Shown here: positions 16,135 to 26,094 of the stretch, one piece after another
How the letters are laid out: every line of letters begins with the position of its first letter
Position numbering within the stretch: position 1 is the first letter of the stretch
Source of the DNA: Cupriavidus consociatus
Lineage (GTDB): Bacteria > Pseudomonadota > Gammaproteobacteria > Burkholderiales > Burkholderiaceae
Direction of reading: 5' to 3'
NCBI RefSeq assembly: GCF_017814975.1
Contig: NZ_JAGIQA010000004.1
Coordinates: 292,706 to 356,705, forward strand
Length of the DNA stretch: 64,000 bases
Notes under the pieces: generated by a model
The model's input: only the letters and a program-made list of their open reading frames with translations
Told to the model about the DNA's origin: nothing
Database searches by the model: none
Position numbers and translations under genes: made by a program

Positions 16135-17541
16135 ATGGCAACGATCTCCTCCATCGGCATCGGCTCCAACCTGGACCTGAGCTCCCTGCTGGACCAGCTC
16201 AAGACGGCGGAGCAGGCGCCGCTGACCGCCATCAACAACCAGGCCAAGAGCTACCAGACCAGGCTGTCGGCCTTCAGCCAGCTGCAGAGCGTGCTGTCGG
16301 CATACCAGGCCGCGGCCAAGAAGCTGTCCAACGCCGACACCTTCGGCGCGGTCAAGGCGACCGTCGGCTCTGCCGACGTGATGTCGGTGACCACCGCCGC
16401 CAACGCCGTACCGGGCAACTACAGCATCACCGTCAACACGCTCGCCACCGCGCAGTCCCTGGTAAGCGGCAACGTCGCGGACCAGAAGGCGGCGATCGGC
16501 GGGGGCGAGATCACCTTCGATTTTGGCGAAGCGCTGGCTACCGGCGGCGCCGCCACCAGCACCAAGAAGGTCACGATCCCGGCCAACGCATCGCTGGAGG
16601 GCGTGCGCGACGCCATCAACAAGGCTGGCATCGGCGTGACCGCCAGCATCGTCAACGATGGCAGCGCCACGCCTTACCGCCTGGTGCTGACGTCCGACAA
16701 GACGGGCACGCAAGCCACGATGCGCGTGTCGTCCGGCGATGCCGCGTTGAACAACCTGGTCGCCTTCGACCCGGCCGCCGCGCCTGCCGCGAACAAAATG
16801 GAACAGAAGGTTTCGCCGGCAAATGCCACGCTGAAGATCAATGGCATCGACGTGGTCAGCCAGAGCAACTCGGTGGTCGACGCGGCGCAGGGCGTGACCA
16901 TGAACCTGAACAAGACCGGCACCACATCGCTGGTGGTGACGCGCGACAACGATACGATCAAGTCGTCGGTCCAGGCCTTCGTCACCGCGTACAACAACAT
17001 CCAGAGCACGGCAAAGTCGTTGACGGCCTTCGACACCGACGCCGGCACTTCGGCGGCGCTGACCGGCGACAGCACGTTGCGGTCGATCCAGTCGCGCCTG
17101 CGCGGCATGCTCGGCGGCGCGCTGGACAACGGCAATGGCGGCACGATGACGCTGATCGACGTCGGCATCTCGTTCAACAAGGACGGCACGATGGCGCTGG
17201 ACGACGCCAAGCTGACCAAGGCACTGAAGAATGATCTTGGCGGTGTCACGGCGATGTTTTCCAGCACAAGTGGCAGCGGCGGTATCGGCAAGCAGATCAC
17301 CGACTACGTCGACGGCCTGACCAAGACCGATGGCGCCCTGAAGTCGGCCCAGGATGGCATCACCAAGACGCTGAAGGACCTGGAAGACGACTATGACCGC
17401 GTCGAAGAGCGCGTCAACGCGACCATCGACCGCTACAAGGCCCAGTTCACGCAACTGGACCTGGTCGTGGCGCAGATGAACCGCACCAGCAGCTACCTGA
17501 CGCAGCAGTTCAACGCGCTGACCAACAGCAGTTCCAAGTAA
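16135..17541 (+). CDS. fliD: Flagellar filament cap protein FliD (hook-associated protein 2)
   Basis: This 468-residue protein assembles as a cap at the filament tip and inserts flagellin. The N-terminal domain (ISSIGIGSNLDLSSLLDQLK; FSQLQSVLSAYQAAAKKLSN) and the C-terminal coiled region (KDLEDDYDRVEERVNATIDR; QFNALTNSSSK) are characteristic. The length is normal for the family. It is followed 18 nt later by the gene of the export chaperone FliS. Confidence 0.96.
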   Translation: MATISSIGIGSNLDLSSLLDQLKTAEQAPLTAINNQAKSYQTRLSAFSQLQSVLSAYQAAAKKLSNADTFGAVKATVGSADVMSVTTAANAVPGNYSITVNTLATAQSLVSGNVADQKAAIGGGEITFDFGEALATGGAATSTKKVTIPANASLEGVRDAINKAGIGVTASIVNDGSATPYRLVLTSDKTGTQATMRVSSGDAALNNLVAFDPAAAPAANKMEQKVSPANATLKINGIDVVSQSNSVVDAAQGVTMNLNKTGTTSLVVTRDNDTIKSSVQAFVTAYNNIQSTAKSLTAFDTDAGTSAALTGDSTLRSIQSRLRGMLGGALDNGNGGTMTLIDVGISFNKDGTMALDDAKLTKALKNDLGGVTAMFSSTSGSGGIGKQITDYVDGLTKTDGALKSAQDGITKTLKDLEDDYDRVEERVNATIDRYKAQFTQLDLVVAQMNRTSSYLTQQFNALTNSSSK

Positions 17542-17559
17542 CGTACGGGGATAACGCAC

Positions 17560-17967
17560 ATGTTCGCCCGCCAAGCCGCAAATGCCTACGCCCAGGTCGG
17601 TGTCCACACCGGCGCCATGAGCGCCAGTCCGCACAAGCTGATCGCCATGCTGTACGACGGCGCCCGCGCGGCCATCGCACGGGCGAAGTTCCACCTGGAA
17701 GGTGGCAACATTGCCGAGCGCGGCAATGCCATCTCCAAGGCCATCGACATCATCGACAACGGCCTGCGCGCCGTACTCGACCACGACGCCGGCGGCGAAA
17801 TCTCCGCCAACCTCGAATCCCTCTACGAATACATGGTCCGCCGCCTGATGCTGGCCAACCTGCGCAGCGACGCTGCCTTGCTGGCCGAGGTCGATACGCT
17901 GCTGGAAAGCCTGGCATCAGCGTGGGCGCAAATTGATGAGCCGCACGCTGCCTTACAGGACAACTGA
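17560..17967 (+). CDS. fliS: Flagellin export chaperone FliS
   Basis: This 135-residue cytoplasmic helical-bundle protein binds the C-terminus of flagellin and prevents premature polymerisation. Hallmarks are YAQVGVHTGAMSASPHKLIA, then MLYDGA near residue 33 and the conserved ISKAIDIIDNGLRAVLD segment, and a C-terminal LLESLASAWAQI helix. It is two-thirds of the way through the flaG-fliD-fliS-fliT series; fliT starts 1 nt after its stop codon. Confidence 0.95.
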   Translation: MFARQAANAYAQVGVHTGAMSASPHKLIAMLYDGARAAIARAKFHLEGGNIAERGNAISKAIDIIDNGLRAVLDHDAGGEISANLESLYEYMVRRLMLANLRSDAALLAEVDTLLESLASAWAQIDEPHAALQDN

Positions 17968-17968
17968 C

Positions 17969-18301
17969 ATGGCACCCTTCTCCCCCATCGTCACCTGCTA
18001 CGAAGGCATCCTGGCGCTGTCGTCCCGCATGTACGACGCCGCCCACGCCGCTGACTGGAACACCGTCACCGAGCTGCAGCGCAGCTACCTGGAACAGGTC
18101 GAGCACCTGCGCCAGCTTGACCATGAATCCCCGTTCTCCGATGCCGAGCGCATGCGCCGCTACCAGCTGCTGGATCGCATCCTCACGTACGATGCGCGCA
18201 TCCGCGACCTGGCCGTGCCGCAGCTGAAGAAGCTCGGCGACATGCTGACCAGTTCGCGCCGCCAGGTGGAGCTTGCGTCGGCGTACGGGGCGATGGCCTG
18301 A
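17969..18301 (+). CDS. fliT: Flagellar chaperone FliT
   Basis: This 110-residue all-helical protein starts at the ATG at 17969, one base after the fliS stop. FliT binds the cap protein FliD and, in enterobacteria, the FlhDC regulator. The sequence is poorly conserved across species, but its size, position directly after fliS, and a pattern of Glu/Leu-rich helices (WNTVTELQRSYLEQVEHLRQ) support the call. Regulation of FlhDC has not been shown for this lineage. Confidence 0.85.
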   Translation: MAPFSPIVTCYEGILALSSRMYDAAHAADWNTVTELQRSYLEQVEHLRQLDHESPFSDAERMRRYQLLDRILTYDARIRDLAVPQLKKLGDMLTSSRRQVELASAYGAMA

Positions 18302-18409
18302 GCGGCAACCGGACAGATACCGCGCGCCAGCGCTGGCGCGCCTCCCTCGGCTGACCACACGCGCGTACGGCCCTGCGCCGCGCCGCCTTTATCCGTTATT
18401 TCCTGACAG

Positions 18410-19717
18410 ATGACCGGCATCCACCTGCCACCAGGCCTGGCACCCGGTCAGGCCCCGGACCCGCAACTGCTGCGTCCCGCGCTGGCGATCGACAAGCTGG
18501 CAGCCTTGCAGCCCGTACTCGAGGCCACGGAAGCGAATGTCCAGAATTCCACCGGCCAGGCAATCCGCCACAGCCAGCAGGCCGCAGGCGCCAATGCCAT
18601 GCCGGCGCAGGGCGCGCTGCTGCCGGGCACGTCCACGCGCGAATCGCTGAGCAGTGCCGCGCGCGCGATCCTGGCGGTGATGGAGAGCGCCGGGCCGCAG
18701 CCGGTCAAGCCGGGCACGCCGTTGTTGCCCGCACCGCCGGCAGCCGGCTCGATGCAGGCCGCCGCGGCGGCGCTGGCGAATGCGGTGGGACAAAGCGGGC
18801 TGTTCTATGAATCGCACCTGGCGCAGTGGATGAGCGGTGCGCGCCCTCTGTCGACCATCCTGCAGGAGCCGCAGGCAGCCGTGCCGCGACCGGCATTGCA
18901 GGGGGCACCCGGGCAAGCCGCCGCATCGCAGTCGCAGGCTTCTGCCTCGGCCATGCTGACCTACTCCGGACCAGCTGGCGGAGACGCGCCTCGCCTGAGC
19001 AACCCGCCCCTGCTGCCGGCCTCGCAGGTCCTGGCCGAAGCGCTGGCCTCGCCGCGCAATCCGCGCGTGGCGCACAGCCACGCGCCCTCCGAGCAGGGTG
19101 TGCGCCAGGGAACCGGCTCCGCAGCCGTGTATAGCCGCGATGCCGACACGCCACCGCAACGCCCGTCCACCGGCATGCTGGCGGCGCAGGCCTACCAGGC
19201 CACCGCGGACGCCGCGCGCCCCGCGACCGCAGAGTCGATGGCAGGGCATGCGGCGCGTACCGGCGATACCGATAGCATCGGCAGCGAAGCCGCCCGGCAA
19301 GCGGCACCCGCCGGACCGGCGATTCATCCCGCGACCGAAGGCGTGGTTCGCCAGCAACTCGAATTGCTCGCCACCCAGCAGTTCCGCTTTGCCGGCGAAG
19401 CATGGCCCGGCGCCGCCATGGAGTGGGACATCCAGCGTACGGATCCCGAAGCGCATGGCCAGGGGCCTGACGACGCCAGCCGGCCGTGGTCGAGCCGGAT
19501 CCGCTTGCAGCTGCCCAACCTTGGCACTGTCGAAGCCCTGCTGACGCTGGGACCATCCGGACTGGAAGCGCGTGTCGCCACCGGCGAGACCGATATCGCC
19601 GCGCGCCTGATCGCCGCACGGCCGCTGCTGCGCAACCGGCTGGAAGCCCAGGGAATTCCGCTGCAGCGGCTCAACATCCAGACCCAGGACGACCTGTCTG
19701 CCGGAGCCGCGTCATGA
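18410..19717 (+). CDS. FliK-like hook-length control family protein
   Basis: This 435-residue protein has a long, Ala/Pro/Ser-rich, probably disordered N-terminal part and a C-terminal domain (about 345-425: RIRLQLPNLGTVEALLTLGP, then ARLIAARPLLRNRLEAQGI) resembling the Flg_hook domain of FliK. It is distinct from the FliK at 26582-28027, so two such proteins are encoded. Its stop codon overlaps the start of the FlhB-C-like gene (ATGA), implying translational coupling. In flagellar assembly FliK's C-terminus contacts FlhB's C-terminal domain to switch export specificity, so the pairing suggests a related interaction. Confidence 0.75.
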   Translation: MTGIHLPPGLAPGQAPDPQLLRPALAIDKLAALQPVLEATEANVQNSTGQAIRHSQQAAGANAMPAQGALLPGTSTRESLSSAARAILAVMESAGPQPVKPGTPLLPAPPAAGSMQAAAAALANAVGQSGLFYESHLAQWMSGARPLSTILQEPQAAVPRPALQGAPGQAAASQSQASASAMLTYSGPAGGDAPRLSNPPLLPASQVLAEALASPRNPRVAHSHAPSEQGVRQGTGSAAVYSRDADTPPQRPSTGMLAAQAYQATADAARPATAESMAGHAARTGDTDSIGSEAARQAAPAGPAIHPATEGVVRQQLELLATQQFRFAGEAWPGAAMEWDIQRTDPEAHGQGPDDASRPWSSRIRLQLPNLGTVEALLTLGPSGLEARVATGETDIAARLIAARPLLRNRLEAQGIPLQRLNIQTQDDLSAGAAS

Positions 19718-20004
19718 GCGAAGGCGCGGCAGACCGCGGCGCGGCCATCGCGCTCAGCTACCAGCACAACAACCAGGCACCGCGCGTGGTCGCCAAGGGC
19801 TATGGCGTGGTGGCCGAGGCCATCATCGCCCGCGCCAGGGAAGCGGGTGTCTATATCCACGACTCGCCCACGCTGGTCAATCTGCTGATGCAGGTGGACC
19901 TGGACAGCCAGATCCCGCCGCAGCTGTATGTGGCGGTGGCGGAGCTGCTGGCGTGGATCTATCACCTGGAAGCCGGCTTGGACGCGGCCGGGCAAGAAGG
20001 CTGA
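19714..20004 (+). CDS. FlhB C-terminal-domain-like protein (FhlB/FlhX type)
   Basis: This 96-residue soluble protein matches the cytoplasmic C-terminal domain of FlhB/EscU/YscU: AIALSYQHNNQAPRVVAKGY, then IIARAREAGVYIHDSPTLVN, and IPPQLYVAVAELLAWIYHLE. It has no transmembrane part. The alignment begins right where self-cleaved FlhB starts: the NPTH cleavage motif preceding AVALSY in FlhB is absent, so it resembles the released C-terminal subdomain. It overlaps the FliK-like gene by 4 nt. FlhB-C-like proteins of this type are known in other flagellated bacteria as FhlB or FlhX; the role here is inferred. Confidence 0.85.
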   Translation: MSEGAADRGAAIALSYQHNNQAPRVVAKGYGVVAEAIIARAREAGVYIHDSPTLVNLLMQVDLDSQIPPQLYVAVAELLAWIYHLEAGLDAAGQEG

Positions 20005-20020
20005 CAGCGGCCATACGCAG

Positions 20021-20054
20021 CAAAAAGCCCCTGATACTTGCAACACCAGGGGCT
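20021..20054 (-). terminator. Probable terminator of fliE
   Basis: On the minus strand the perfect 8-bp stem AGCCCCTG/CAGGGGCT, with a 13-nt loop, is followed by TTTTTG. fliE is the only minus-strand gene upstream (stop at 20359), so this would end its transcript after it crosses the palindromic repeat pair. The plus strand has no T-tract. Confidence 0.65.
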
Positions 20055-20145
20055 CAGATTGCTGACCAGGTTAAGACTGCAAGTGTTATCTCTCAAGCCA
20101 GCATATGCGGAATGGCGGCCATGGCCATCGCCTCATGCAGTCGCT

Positions 20146-20269
20146 CCCCTCTCCCGCGCAGTGGGAGAGGGGTGGGGGGAGGGCGGGAGCGTCCACGAAG
20201 TGAGGCGCCACCGTGCTTGCCGAGCGCCGGCCCTCACCCCCGGCCCCTCTCCCGCAAGCGGGAGAGGGG
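20146..20269. repeat. Composite palindromic repeat (REP/BIME-like) between convergent genes
   Basis: Two palindromes, CCCCTCTCCC/GGGAGAGGGG (20146-20172) and CCCCTCTCCCGC/GCGGGAGAGGGG (20244-20269), flank a spacer of about 70 bp that contains TCCACGAAGTGAGGCG and GTGCTTGC. The same spacer occurs in the opposite orientation between the two palindromes at 60992-61115. A short TACTTGCAACACC direct repeat lies on either side of the element (20035-20047 and near 20317-20329). The remainder of the 354-bp gap 20005-20358 holds no gene. Confidence 0.85.
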
Positions 20270-20358
20270 TGCAAACCAGCGGCATCGACGCTTTGTCAGC
20301 AGTTTGAAGCCCTTGGTACTTGCAACACCCGGCGGCCCTTTTCATCGGATGAAGCCGA

Positions 20359-20682
20359 TCAGATCGGCATGCTCATCATTTCCTGATACGCCTGGACCAG
20401 CCGGTTCCGCACCTGCACCCCGGTCTGGAACGAGATATTGGCCTTTTGCAGGTCGATCATCACGTCATTGAGCGCCACCCCCGGCTTGCCCAGCTCGAAG
20501 GCCTCGGCCTGGCCATAGGCGCGCTCCTGCGCCGCATTGATCTTGCCCAGCGAGCGTTGCAGCTCGCTGGCGAAGCCGCCGCCGGCAATCGGTGCCGACT
20601 GGGTGGCGCTGTTGCCCGAGGCAACCTGTGACAGGCCGCGCAGCTGCTGCAGCATGGACTCGATGGAAGAAATAGTGGTCAT
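20359..20682 (-). CDS. fliE: Flagellar hook-basal body complex protein FliE
   Basis: This 107-residue rod/MS-ring junction protein has the conserved C-terminal half: VALNDVMIDLQKANISFQTG, then VQVRNRLVQAYQEMMSMPI. The length is typical. It is divergent from fliFGHIJK across a 409-bp region, and its transcript converges on the FlhB-C-like gene. Confidence 0.95.
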   Translation of the reverse strand: MTTISSIESMLQQLRGLSQVASGNSATQSAPIAGGGFASELQRSLGKINAAQERAYGQAEAFELGKPGVALNDVMIDLQKANISFQTGVQVRNRLVQAYQEMMSMPI

Positions 20683-21091
20683 GGCGTCGTCATGGGCCGG
20701 CCGGCGGCCGAGTCAGTCGATGGGCGTCCCGTCGATCACATTCATGACGGCAAGGCAGACGGGGCGCACCGATTTTCAGCGGTTTGCAGAGTACCCGCCG
20801 CCACGCACCCGCCATGGCCCGAAATCGGGCGGAAAACCGGGTCTGTTTGCGGGATTGTCCCAATCAAGTCTGGCCGATCATTGCCACCGTGCCGGACAAG
20901 CGCGGGCAATCGCCCCAGCGCCACCTTCCGGCACTTGCCAGACCAACCATCGATCCGGGAGTACGCGTGTTTTCTCTGCAGCGTAATGTGAGCCGCACCG
21001 TCAGCCGCGCCATGAGCCGTGCCGACGGCCATGGCCGTCATCACCGCCCGAGCCGTCGCGAGCATCGCGGCGCCGGTGCAGGAGCACGCGC
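20683..21091. other. Divergent control region between fliE and fliF
   Basis: This 409-bp region contains the promoters of two opposing flagellar operons. I see no convincing sigma-28 site. A sequence with sigma-54 character (TGGCCGATCATTGC at 20871-20884) has the GG and GC elements one base too close and was not accepted. Class II promoters controlled by FlhDC with sigma-70 would be expected but are not recognisable by eye. No protein gene is supported. Confidence 0.4.
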
Positions 21092-22819
21092 GTGACCGCG
21101 GCGGTTGCCATGCCGGGCCGGCCGGCCGAGGTGCTCGAGCGCCTGAAGGCCAATCCCAGGCTTCCCCTGATGCTGGGCGGCGCGGCGCTTGCCGCGGCCA
21201 TCGCCGTAGGCGTGCTGTGGTCGCGCGCGCCGGACTACAAGGTGCTGTACAGCAACCTGTCCGAGCGCGACGGCGGTGCGGTGCTGCAGTCGCTGCAGCA
21301 GATGAACGTGCCGTACAAGTTCGCCGAGGGCGGCGGCGCGGTGATGGTGCCGGCAGAGAAAGTCCATGAAACGCGGCTGCGGCTTGCGTCGCAGGGCCTG
21401 CCCAAGAGCGGCACTGCGGGCATGGAGCTGATGGACAACCAGAAGTTCGGCATCAGCCAGTTTGCCGAGCAGGTCAATTACCAGCGCGGGCTGGAAGGCG
21501 AGCTGGCGCGCTCGATCGAATCGATCGCGGCGGTGCAGTCGGCGCGCGTGCACCTGGCGATCCCCAAGCCGACGCTGTTCGTGCGCGAGCGCCAGAAGCC
21601 CACCGCCTCGATCGTGCTGCAGCTGCACCCGGGCCGCGCCATCGATGAAGGCCAGGTCGCGGCGATCAGCCACCTGGTGTCGTCGAGCGTGCCGGAGCTG
21701 ACGCCCAAGTCGATCTCGATCGTCGACCAGCACGGCAACCTGCTGTCGAATTCCGGCAACGAGCGCATGCTCGACGCCACCCAGCTCAAGTACGTGCAGG
21801 CGCTGGAGCAGAACTACCTCAAGCGCATCGAGGCGATCCTGGCGCCGATCGTCGGCAAGGACAACGTGCGTGCGCAAGTAACGGCCGACGTGGACTTCTC
21901 CATCGTCGAGCACACCGACGAGAGCTACAAGCCCAACCAGGATCCCACCCGCTCGGCCATCCGCAGCCAGCAGACCAGCGAGTCGAACCAGCAGGGTGCG
22001 ACGCCGCCGGGCGGCGTGCCGGGCGCGCTGTCGAACCAGCCGCCCGCTGCCGCGGTCGCGCCGGTGACCACGCCGCAGACGCCGCGCGCGGGCCAGGCGC
22101 CTGGACAGGCCGGCGCACCCGCTGCCGGCCAGCCGGGCCAACCCGGCCAGCAAGGCCAGGGCGCGCAGGCCAGCAGCGCCAACGGCCAGTCCGGCGCCAG
22201 CGGCCCGAGCAGCAACCGCCGCGACTCCACCGTCAACTACGAGCTGGACCGCACCGTGCGCCACGTGCAGCAGGCGCCGGGCGGCGTGCGCCGGCTGTCG
22301 GTAGCGGTGGTGGTGAACTACCGCCAGGTGGCCGATGCCAAGGGCAAGATCGCGGCGCAGCCGCTGCCGCCGGCGCTGCTGGCGCAGATCCAGAACCTGA
22401 CCAGGGAGGCGATGGGCTTCTCGTCCGACCGCGGCGACTCGATCAACGTGGTCAACAGCCCGTTCACCGTGGACCGCGAGGTCACGCCGGAAGTCCCGCT
22501 GTGGAAGCAACCTGAAATGATCGACCTGGGCAAGACCGGCGCAGGCTACCTGCTGCTGGCACTGCTGGCGCTGTTCGCGTGGTTCAAGGTGGCGCGCCCG
22601 ATCCTGCGCCGCTACACCACCCCGCCGCTGCCGGCGCCGGAAGCCAGGGAAGAGACCGAGGCCGTGCTGCTGCCGCCGGAAGAACCCGCCAATCCGGAAG
22701 TCCTGCGGCTTGCCGCCAGGTATGAAAGCGACCTCGCACTGGTGCGCGACGCCGCTCAGCGCGACCCGCGACTGGTCGCCAGCGTGATCAAGAACTGGAT
22801 TGCCAATGACAACCGCTAA
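21092..22819 (+). CDS. fliF: Flagellar MS-ring protein FliF
   Basis: This 575-residue inner-membrane ring protein has two transmembrane helices: [20 protein letters not shown] near residue 27, and [12 protein letters not shown] near 490. The periplasmic part carries [35 protein letters not shown] and [19 protein letters not shown], followed by a long Gln/Gly/Ala/Pro-rich insert near residues 285-375. The C-terminus [13 protein letters not shown] binds FliG. The start used is a GTG (GTGACCGCG) preceded by AGGAG; an internal ATG at codon 7 is an alternative. It overlaps fliG by 14 nt, the head of a tightly packed operon. Confidence 0.95.
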   Translation: MTAAVAMPGRPAEVLERLKANPRLPLMLGGAALAAAIAVGVLWSRAPDYKVLYSNLSERDGGAVLQSLQQMNVPYKFAEGGGAVMVPAEKVHETRLRLASQGLPKSGTAGMELMDNQKFGISQFAEQVNYQRGLEGELARSIESIAAVQSARVHLAIPKPTLFVRERQKPTASIVLQLHPGRAIDEGQVAAISHLVSSSVPELTPKSISIVDQHGNLLSNSGNERMLDATQLKYVQALEQNYLKRIEAILAPIVGKDNVRAQVTADVDFSIVEHTDESYKPNQDPTRSAIRSQQTSESNQQGATPPGGVPGALSNQPPAAAVAPVTTPQTPRAGQAPGQAGAPAAGQPGQPGQQGQGAQASSANGQSGASGPSSNRRDSTVNYELDRTVRHVQQAPGGVRRLSVAVVVNYRQVADAKGKIAAQPLPPALLAQIQNLTREAMGFSSDRGDSINVVNSPFTVDREVTPEVPLWKQPEMIDLGKTGAGYLLLALLALFAWFKVARPILRRYTTPPLPAPEAREETEAVLLPPEEPANPEVLRLAARYESDLALVRDAAQRDPRLVASVIKNWIANDNR

Positions 22820-23828
22820 GGCCATCTCCAAGGAAATCTCCGCCAGCGGCCTGCAGAAGAGCGCCGTCCTGATGATGGCGATCGGCGAGGATGCCGCGGC
22901 CGAGGTGTTCAAGCACCTGTCGCAGCGCGAGGTGCAGGAACTGGGCGCTGCCATGGCCTCGCTCAGTTCGGTCACGCGCGAGGAAATGGCCGACGTGCTG
23001 GGCGAGTTCCGCGCCGAGACCGAGCAGTACCTGGCACTGAACGTCGATTCCAGCGCCTTTATCCGCAGCGTGCTGAACAAGGCGCTGGGCGAAGAGCGCG
23101 CGCAGTCGGTGATCGAGGACATCCTGGAATCGCGCGACCCGGGCAGCGGCATCGACTCGCTCAACTGGATGGACGCGACCTCGATCGCCGAGCTGATCCG
23201 CGACGAGCACCCGCAGATCATCGCCACCATCCTGATCCACCTGGACCGCCAGAAGTCGTCGGAGGTGCTGGGCCTGTTCACCGACCGCCTGCGCAACGAC
23301 GTGATCCTGCGGATCGCCACCTTCGGCGGCGTGCAGCCGGGCGCGCTGCAGGAACTGACCGACGTGCTGACCAAGCTGCTGGCAGGCCAGAGCCTGAAGC
23401 GCAGCCGCATGGGCGGCGTGCGCACCGCGGCGGAAATCATCAACCTGATGAGCACCGCGCACGAAGAGGCGGTCATCGACGGCGTGCGCCTGCACGACGG
23501 CGACCTGGCGCAGAAGATCATCGACGAGATGTTCCTGTTCGAGAACCTGCTGGAGGTCGACGACCGCGGCATCCAGCGCGTGCTCAAGGAAATCGCCACC
23601 GAGTCGCTCATCGTCGCGCTCAAGGGCGCGCCGTCGGAGTTGCGCGACAAGTTCATCCGCAACATGTCCACGCGCGCCGGCGAAATGCTGCGCGAGGACC
23701 TGGATGCGCTCGGCCCGGTGCGCGTGTCGCAGGTCGAAGCCGAGCAGAAGGCCATCCTGCAGGTGGTGAGACGCCTGGCGGATGCGGGCGAAGTCCAGAT
23801 CGGCGGAGGCGACGATGCCTATGTCTGA
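22806..23828 (+). CDS. fliG: Flagellar motor switch protein FliG
   Basis: This 340-residue torque-generating and switch protein has all three FliG domains: [18 protein letters not shown] near the start, the middle [15 protein letters not shown] region with the EHPQ motif, and the C-terminal [19 protein letters not shown] segment with charged residues that contact stators, ending [15 protein letters not shown]. The start is the ATG at 22806, inside the fliF tail. The length is normal. It overlaps fliH by 14 nt. Confidence 0.97.
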   Translation: MTTAKAISKEISASGLQKSAVLMMAIGEDAAAEVFKHLSQREVQELGAAMASLSSVTREEMADVLGEFRAETEQYLALNVDSSAFIRSVLNKALGEERAQSVIEDILESRDPGSGIDSLNWMDATSIAELIRDEHPQIIATILIHLDRQKSSEVLGLFTDRLRNDVILRIATFGGVQPGALQELTDVLTKLLAGQSLKRSRMGGVRTAAEIINLMSTAHEEAVIDGVRLHDGDLAQKIIDEMFLFENLLEVDDRGIQRVLKEIATESLIVALKGAPSELRDKFIRNMSTRAGEMLREDLDALGPVRVSQVEAEQKAILQVVRRLADAGEVQIGGGDDAYV

Positions 23829-24639
23829 TGCATTACCAGAGCGCGGCCCGAACACACAGCACGCGCCGAACGCGCTGAGCGCACGCCGCGCGGTGCGGGG
23901 CGATCCCCCTGACGGCGCGCACGGCGGCGGCTTCGCGCCGTTCGAGCCGCCGCGGCGGGCGCGCGGTGGCGGCGCCGGCTGGCAGCGCTGGCAGATGGGC
24001 TCGCTCGACCCGCGCGATACCGCGCCCGAGGCGCCGGCCAGCCTCTTGCCGGCCGAGCCCGCGCCGCCGCCGATCGATTTTGCGGCGCTGGATGCGATGC
24101 GCGAGGGCGCGCGCAAGGAAGGCTATGCGCAAGGCTACACGCAGGGACAGACCCAGGGCTATGGCGACGGCCACCGCGAAGGCTATTCGCGCGGGCTGGA
24201 AGCGGCGCGCAACGAGGCCGCGCAGCTGCAGGCACTGGCCACGAATTTCCGGGGCGCGCTGGCGGGTGTCGACGACCAGGTCGCGCGCGCGCTGGTGACG
24301 CTGGCGCTGGACGTGGCGCGCCAGCTGGTGCGCACCACGGTTGCCGCGGATCCTTCGGTGCTGCTGCCCGCCGTGCGCGAGCTGCTGACCAGCGAGCCCG
24401 CGCTGCAGGGCTCGCCCGGCGTGCTGCTGCATCCTGACGACGTGGCGCTGGTCGAGACGCACCTGCAAGGCGAACTCGAAGCCGCGGGCTGGACCGTGCG
24501 TCCGGATCCGACGGTGGCGCGCGGCGGCTGCATCGCCAGCGCCGCCAGCGGCGAGCGCGACGCCACGCTGGCCACGCGCTGGACGCGCGTGGTCAAGGCG
24601 CTGGGCCGCGACGATCCGTGGGAGCCGCCGCATGACTGA
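23815..24639 (+). CDS. fliH: Flagellar export apparatus regulator FliH
   Basis: This 274-residue protein holds and inhibits the export ATPase FliI. The ATG at 23815 follows GGAGG; a second ATG lies 6 nt later. After a Pro/Arg-rich N-terminus comes a helical Gly/Gln/Tyr-repeat region ([20 protein letters not shown]), then a conserved C-terminal domain ([20 protein letters not shown]; then [16 protein letters not shown]). It is longer than the roughly 230 residues of enterobacterial FliH, due to the N-terminal extension. It overlaps both neighbours. Confidence 0.92.
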   Translation: MPMSDALPERGPNTQHAPNALSARRAVRGDPPDGAHGGGFAPFEPPRRARGGGAGWQRWQMGSLDPRDTAPEAPASLLPAEPAPPPIDFAALDAMREGARKEGYAQGYTQGQTQGYGDGHREGYSRGLEAARNEAAQLQALATNFRGALAGVDDQVARALVTLALDVARQLVRTTVAADPSVLLPAVRELLTSEPALQGSPGVLLHPDDVALVETHLQGELEAAGWTVRPDPTVARGGCIASAASGERDATLATRWTRVVKALGRDDPWEPPHD

Positions 24640-26092
24640 GGCCCTCGTTCAAGGTATCGCACCAGCCGCGCCGGTTGGCGCAGCGAACCAGCATACGCAA
24701 CGCTGGATCGGCGCGCTCGAAACGGCATCGGCCGGTATTGCCGGACTCGACAGCAAGCGCAGCTGCGGCCGCCTGACGCGCGCCGCGGGCCTCGTGCTCG
24801 AGGCCGTGGGCCTGCGCCTGCCGGTAGGCAGCGACTGCCTGATCGAGCTGCCCGCCGGGCAGTTCAGTGCCGACAGCAACGCACCGCGCACCGCCGAAGC
24901 GGAAGTGGTGGGCTTCGGTGCCGACCGCCTTTACCTGATGCCGCAATCCGACGTGGTCGGCCTGCTGCCGGGCGCGCGCGTCTATCCGCTGGAGCCGTCG
25001 CCGCAGCCGGCCGGCATCACCGCGCCGCGCGAGCCTGGCTCCAAGCGCCTGCCTGTCGGCGCGGGCCTGCTCGGCCGCGTGCTCGATGCCGCGGGCCGTC
25101 CGCTCGATGGCCTCGGCCCGCTGACCGCGGCGATGGAAGTGCCGCTGGCCGGCGAGCAGATCAACCCGCTGATGCGCGCTCCCATCGAAACCGTGCTCGA
25201 TACCGGCGTGCGCGCCATCAACGGCATGCTGACGGTGGGGCGCGGCCAGCGCATGGGCCTGTTCGCGGGCTCGGGCGTGGGCAAGAGCGTGCTGCTGGGC
25301 ATGATGGCGCGCTACACCAGCGCCGACGTGATCGTGGTTGGCCTGATCGGCGAGCGTGGCCGCGAAGTGAAAGAGTTCATCGAGAACATCCTGGGCGATG
25401 AGGGCCGCCGTCGCTCCGTGGTGGTGGCGGCGCCGGCCGATTGCTCGCCGCTGCTGCGCATGCAGGGTGCCGCCTATGCGACCCGGCTGGCGGAGTATTT
25501 CCGCGACCAGGGCCAGCATGTGCTGCTGATCATGGATTCGCTGACGCGCTACGCCATGGCGCAGCGCGAGATCGCGCTGGCGATCGGCGAACCGCCCGCG
25601 ACCAAGGGCTATCCGCCATCGGTCTTCGCCAAGCTGCCGACGCTGGTCGAGCGCACCGGCAACGGTCCCGAGGGCGGCGGCTCGATCACCGCGTTTTACA
25701 CGGTGCTGACCGAGGGCGACGACCAGCAGGACCCGATCGCCGATTCGGCACGCGCGATCCTGGACGGCCATATCGTGCTGTCGCGCAGCCTGGCCGAGTC
25801 GGGGCACTACCCCGCCATCGATGTCGAGGCTTCCATCAGCCGCGCCATGACCGCGCTGATCCCGCACGAGCAATTCGCCTCGGTGCGCCGCTTCAAGCAG
25901 TTGATGTCGCGCTACCAGCGCAACCGCGACCTGATCAGCGTGGGCGCCTACGTGCCCGGCAACGATCCCGAGCTGGATCTCGCGATCCGCCTGCATCCGC
26001 GCATGGAAGCCTTCCTGCAGCAGGACATCCACCAGCGCGCCGGCTACGACGACGCCATTGCCCAGCTGCACAGCCTCTTTCGACAGGAGTGA
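24632..26092 (+). CDS. fliI: Flagellum-specific ATP synthase FliI
   Basis: This 486-residue hexameric ATPase of the flagellar type III export system has the Walker A motif GSGVGKS with Lys218, [16 protein letters not shown], and the Walker B strand [20 protein letters not shown], then [20 protein letters not shown] and [19 protein letters not shown], all typical of the F1-beta-like T3SS ATPase family. It starts at the ATG at 24632, 8 nt before the end of fliH, and is followed 2 nt later by fliJ. Confidence 0.97.
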   Translation: MTEALVQGIAPAAPVGAANQHTQRWIGALETASAGIAGLDSKRSCGRLTRAAGLVLEAVGLRLPVGSDCLIELPAGQFSADSNAPRTAEAEVVGFGADRLYLMPQSDVVGLLPGARVYPLEPSPQPAGITAPREPGSKRLPVGAGLLGRVLDAAGRPLDGLGPLTAAMEVPLAGEQINPLMRAPIETVLDTGVRAINGMLTVGRGQRMGLFAGSGVGKSVLLGMMARYTSADVIVVGLIGERGREVKEFIENILGDEGRRRSVVVAAPADCSPLLRMQGAAYATRLAEYFRDQGQHVLLIMDSLTRYAMAQREIALAIGEPPATKGYPPSVFAKLPTLVERTGNGPEGGGSITAFYTVLTEGDDQQDPIADSARAILDGHIVLSRSLAESGHYPAIDVEASISRAMTALIPHEQFASVRRFKQLMSRYQRNRDLISVGAYVPGNDPELDLAIRLHPRMEAFLQQDIHQRAGYDDAIAQLHSLFRQE

Positions 26093-26094
26093 CC

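Noticed and set aside
20871..20884. Possible sigma-54 promoter TGGCCGATCATTGC in the fliE-fliF region
   Set aside because: The GG and GC elements are one base closer than required by sigma-54, and only weak further consensus is present.
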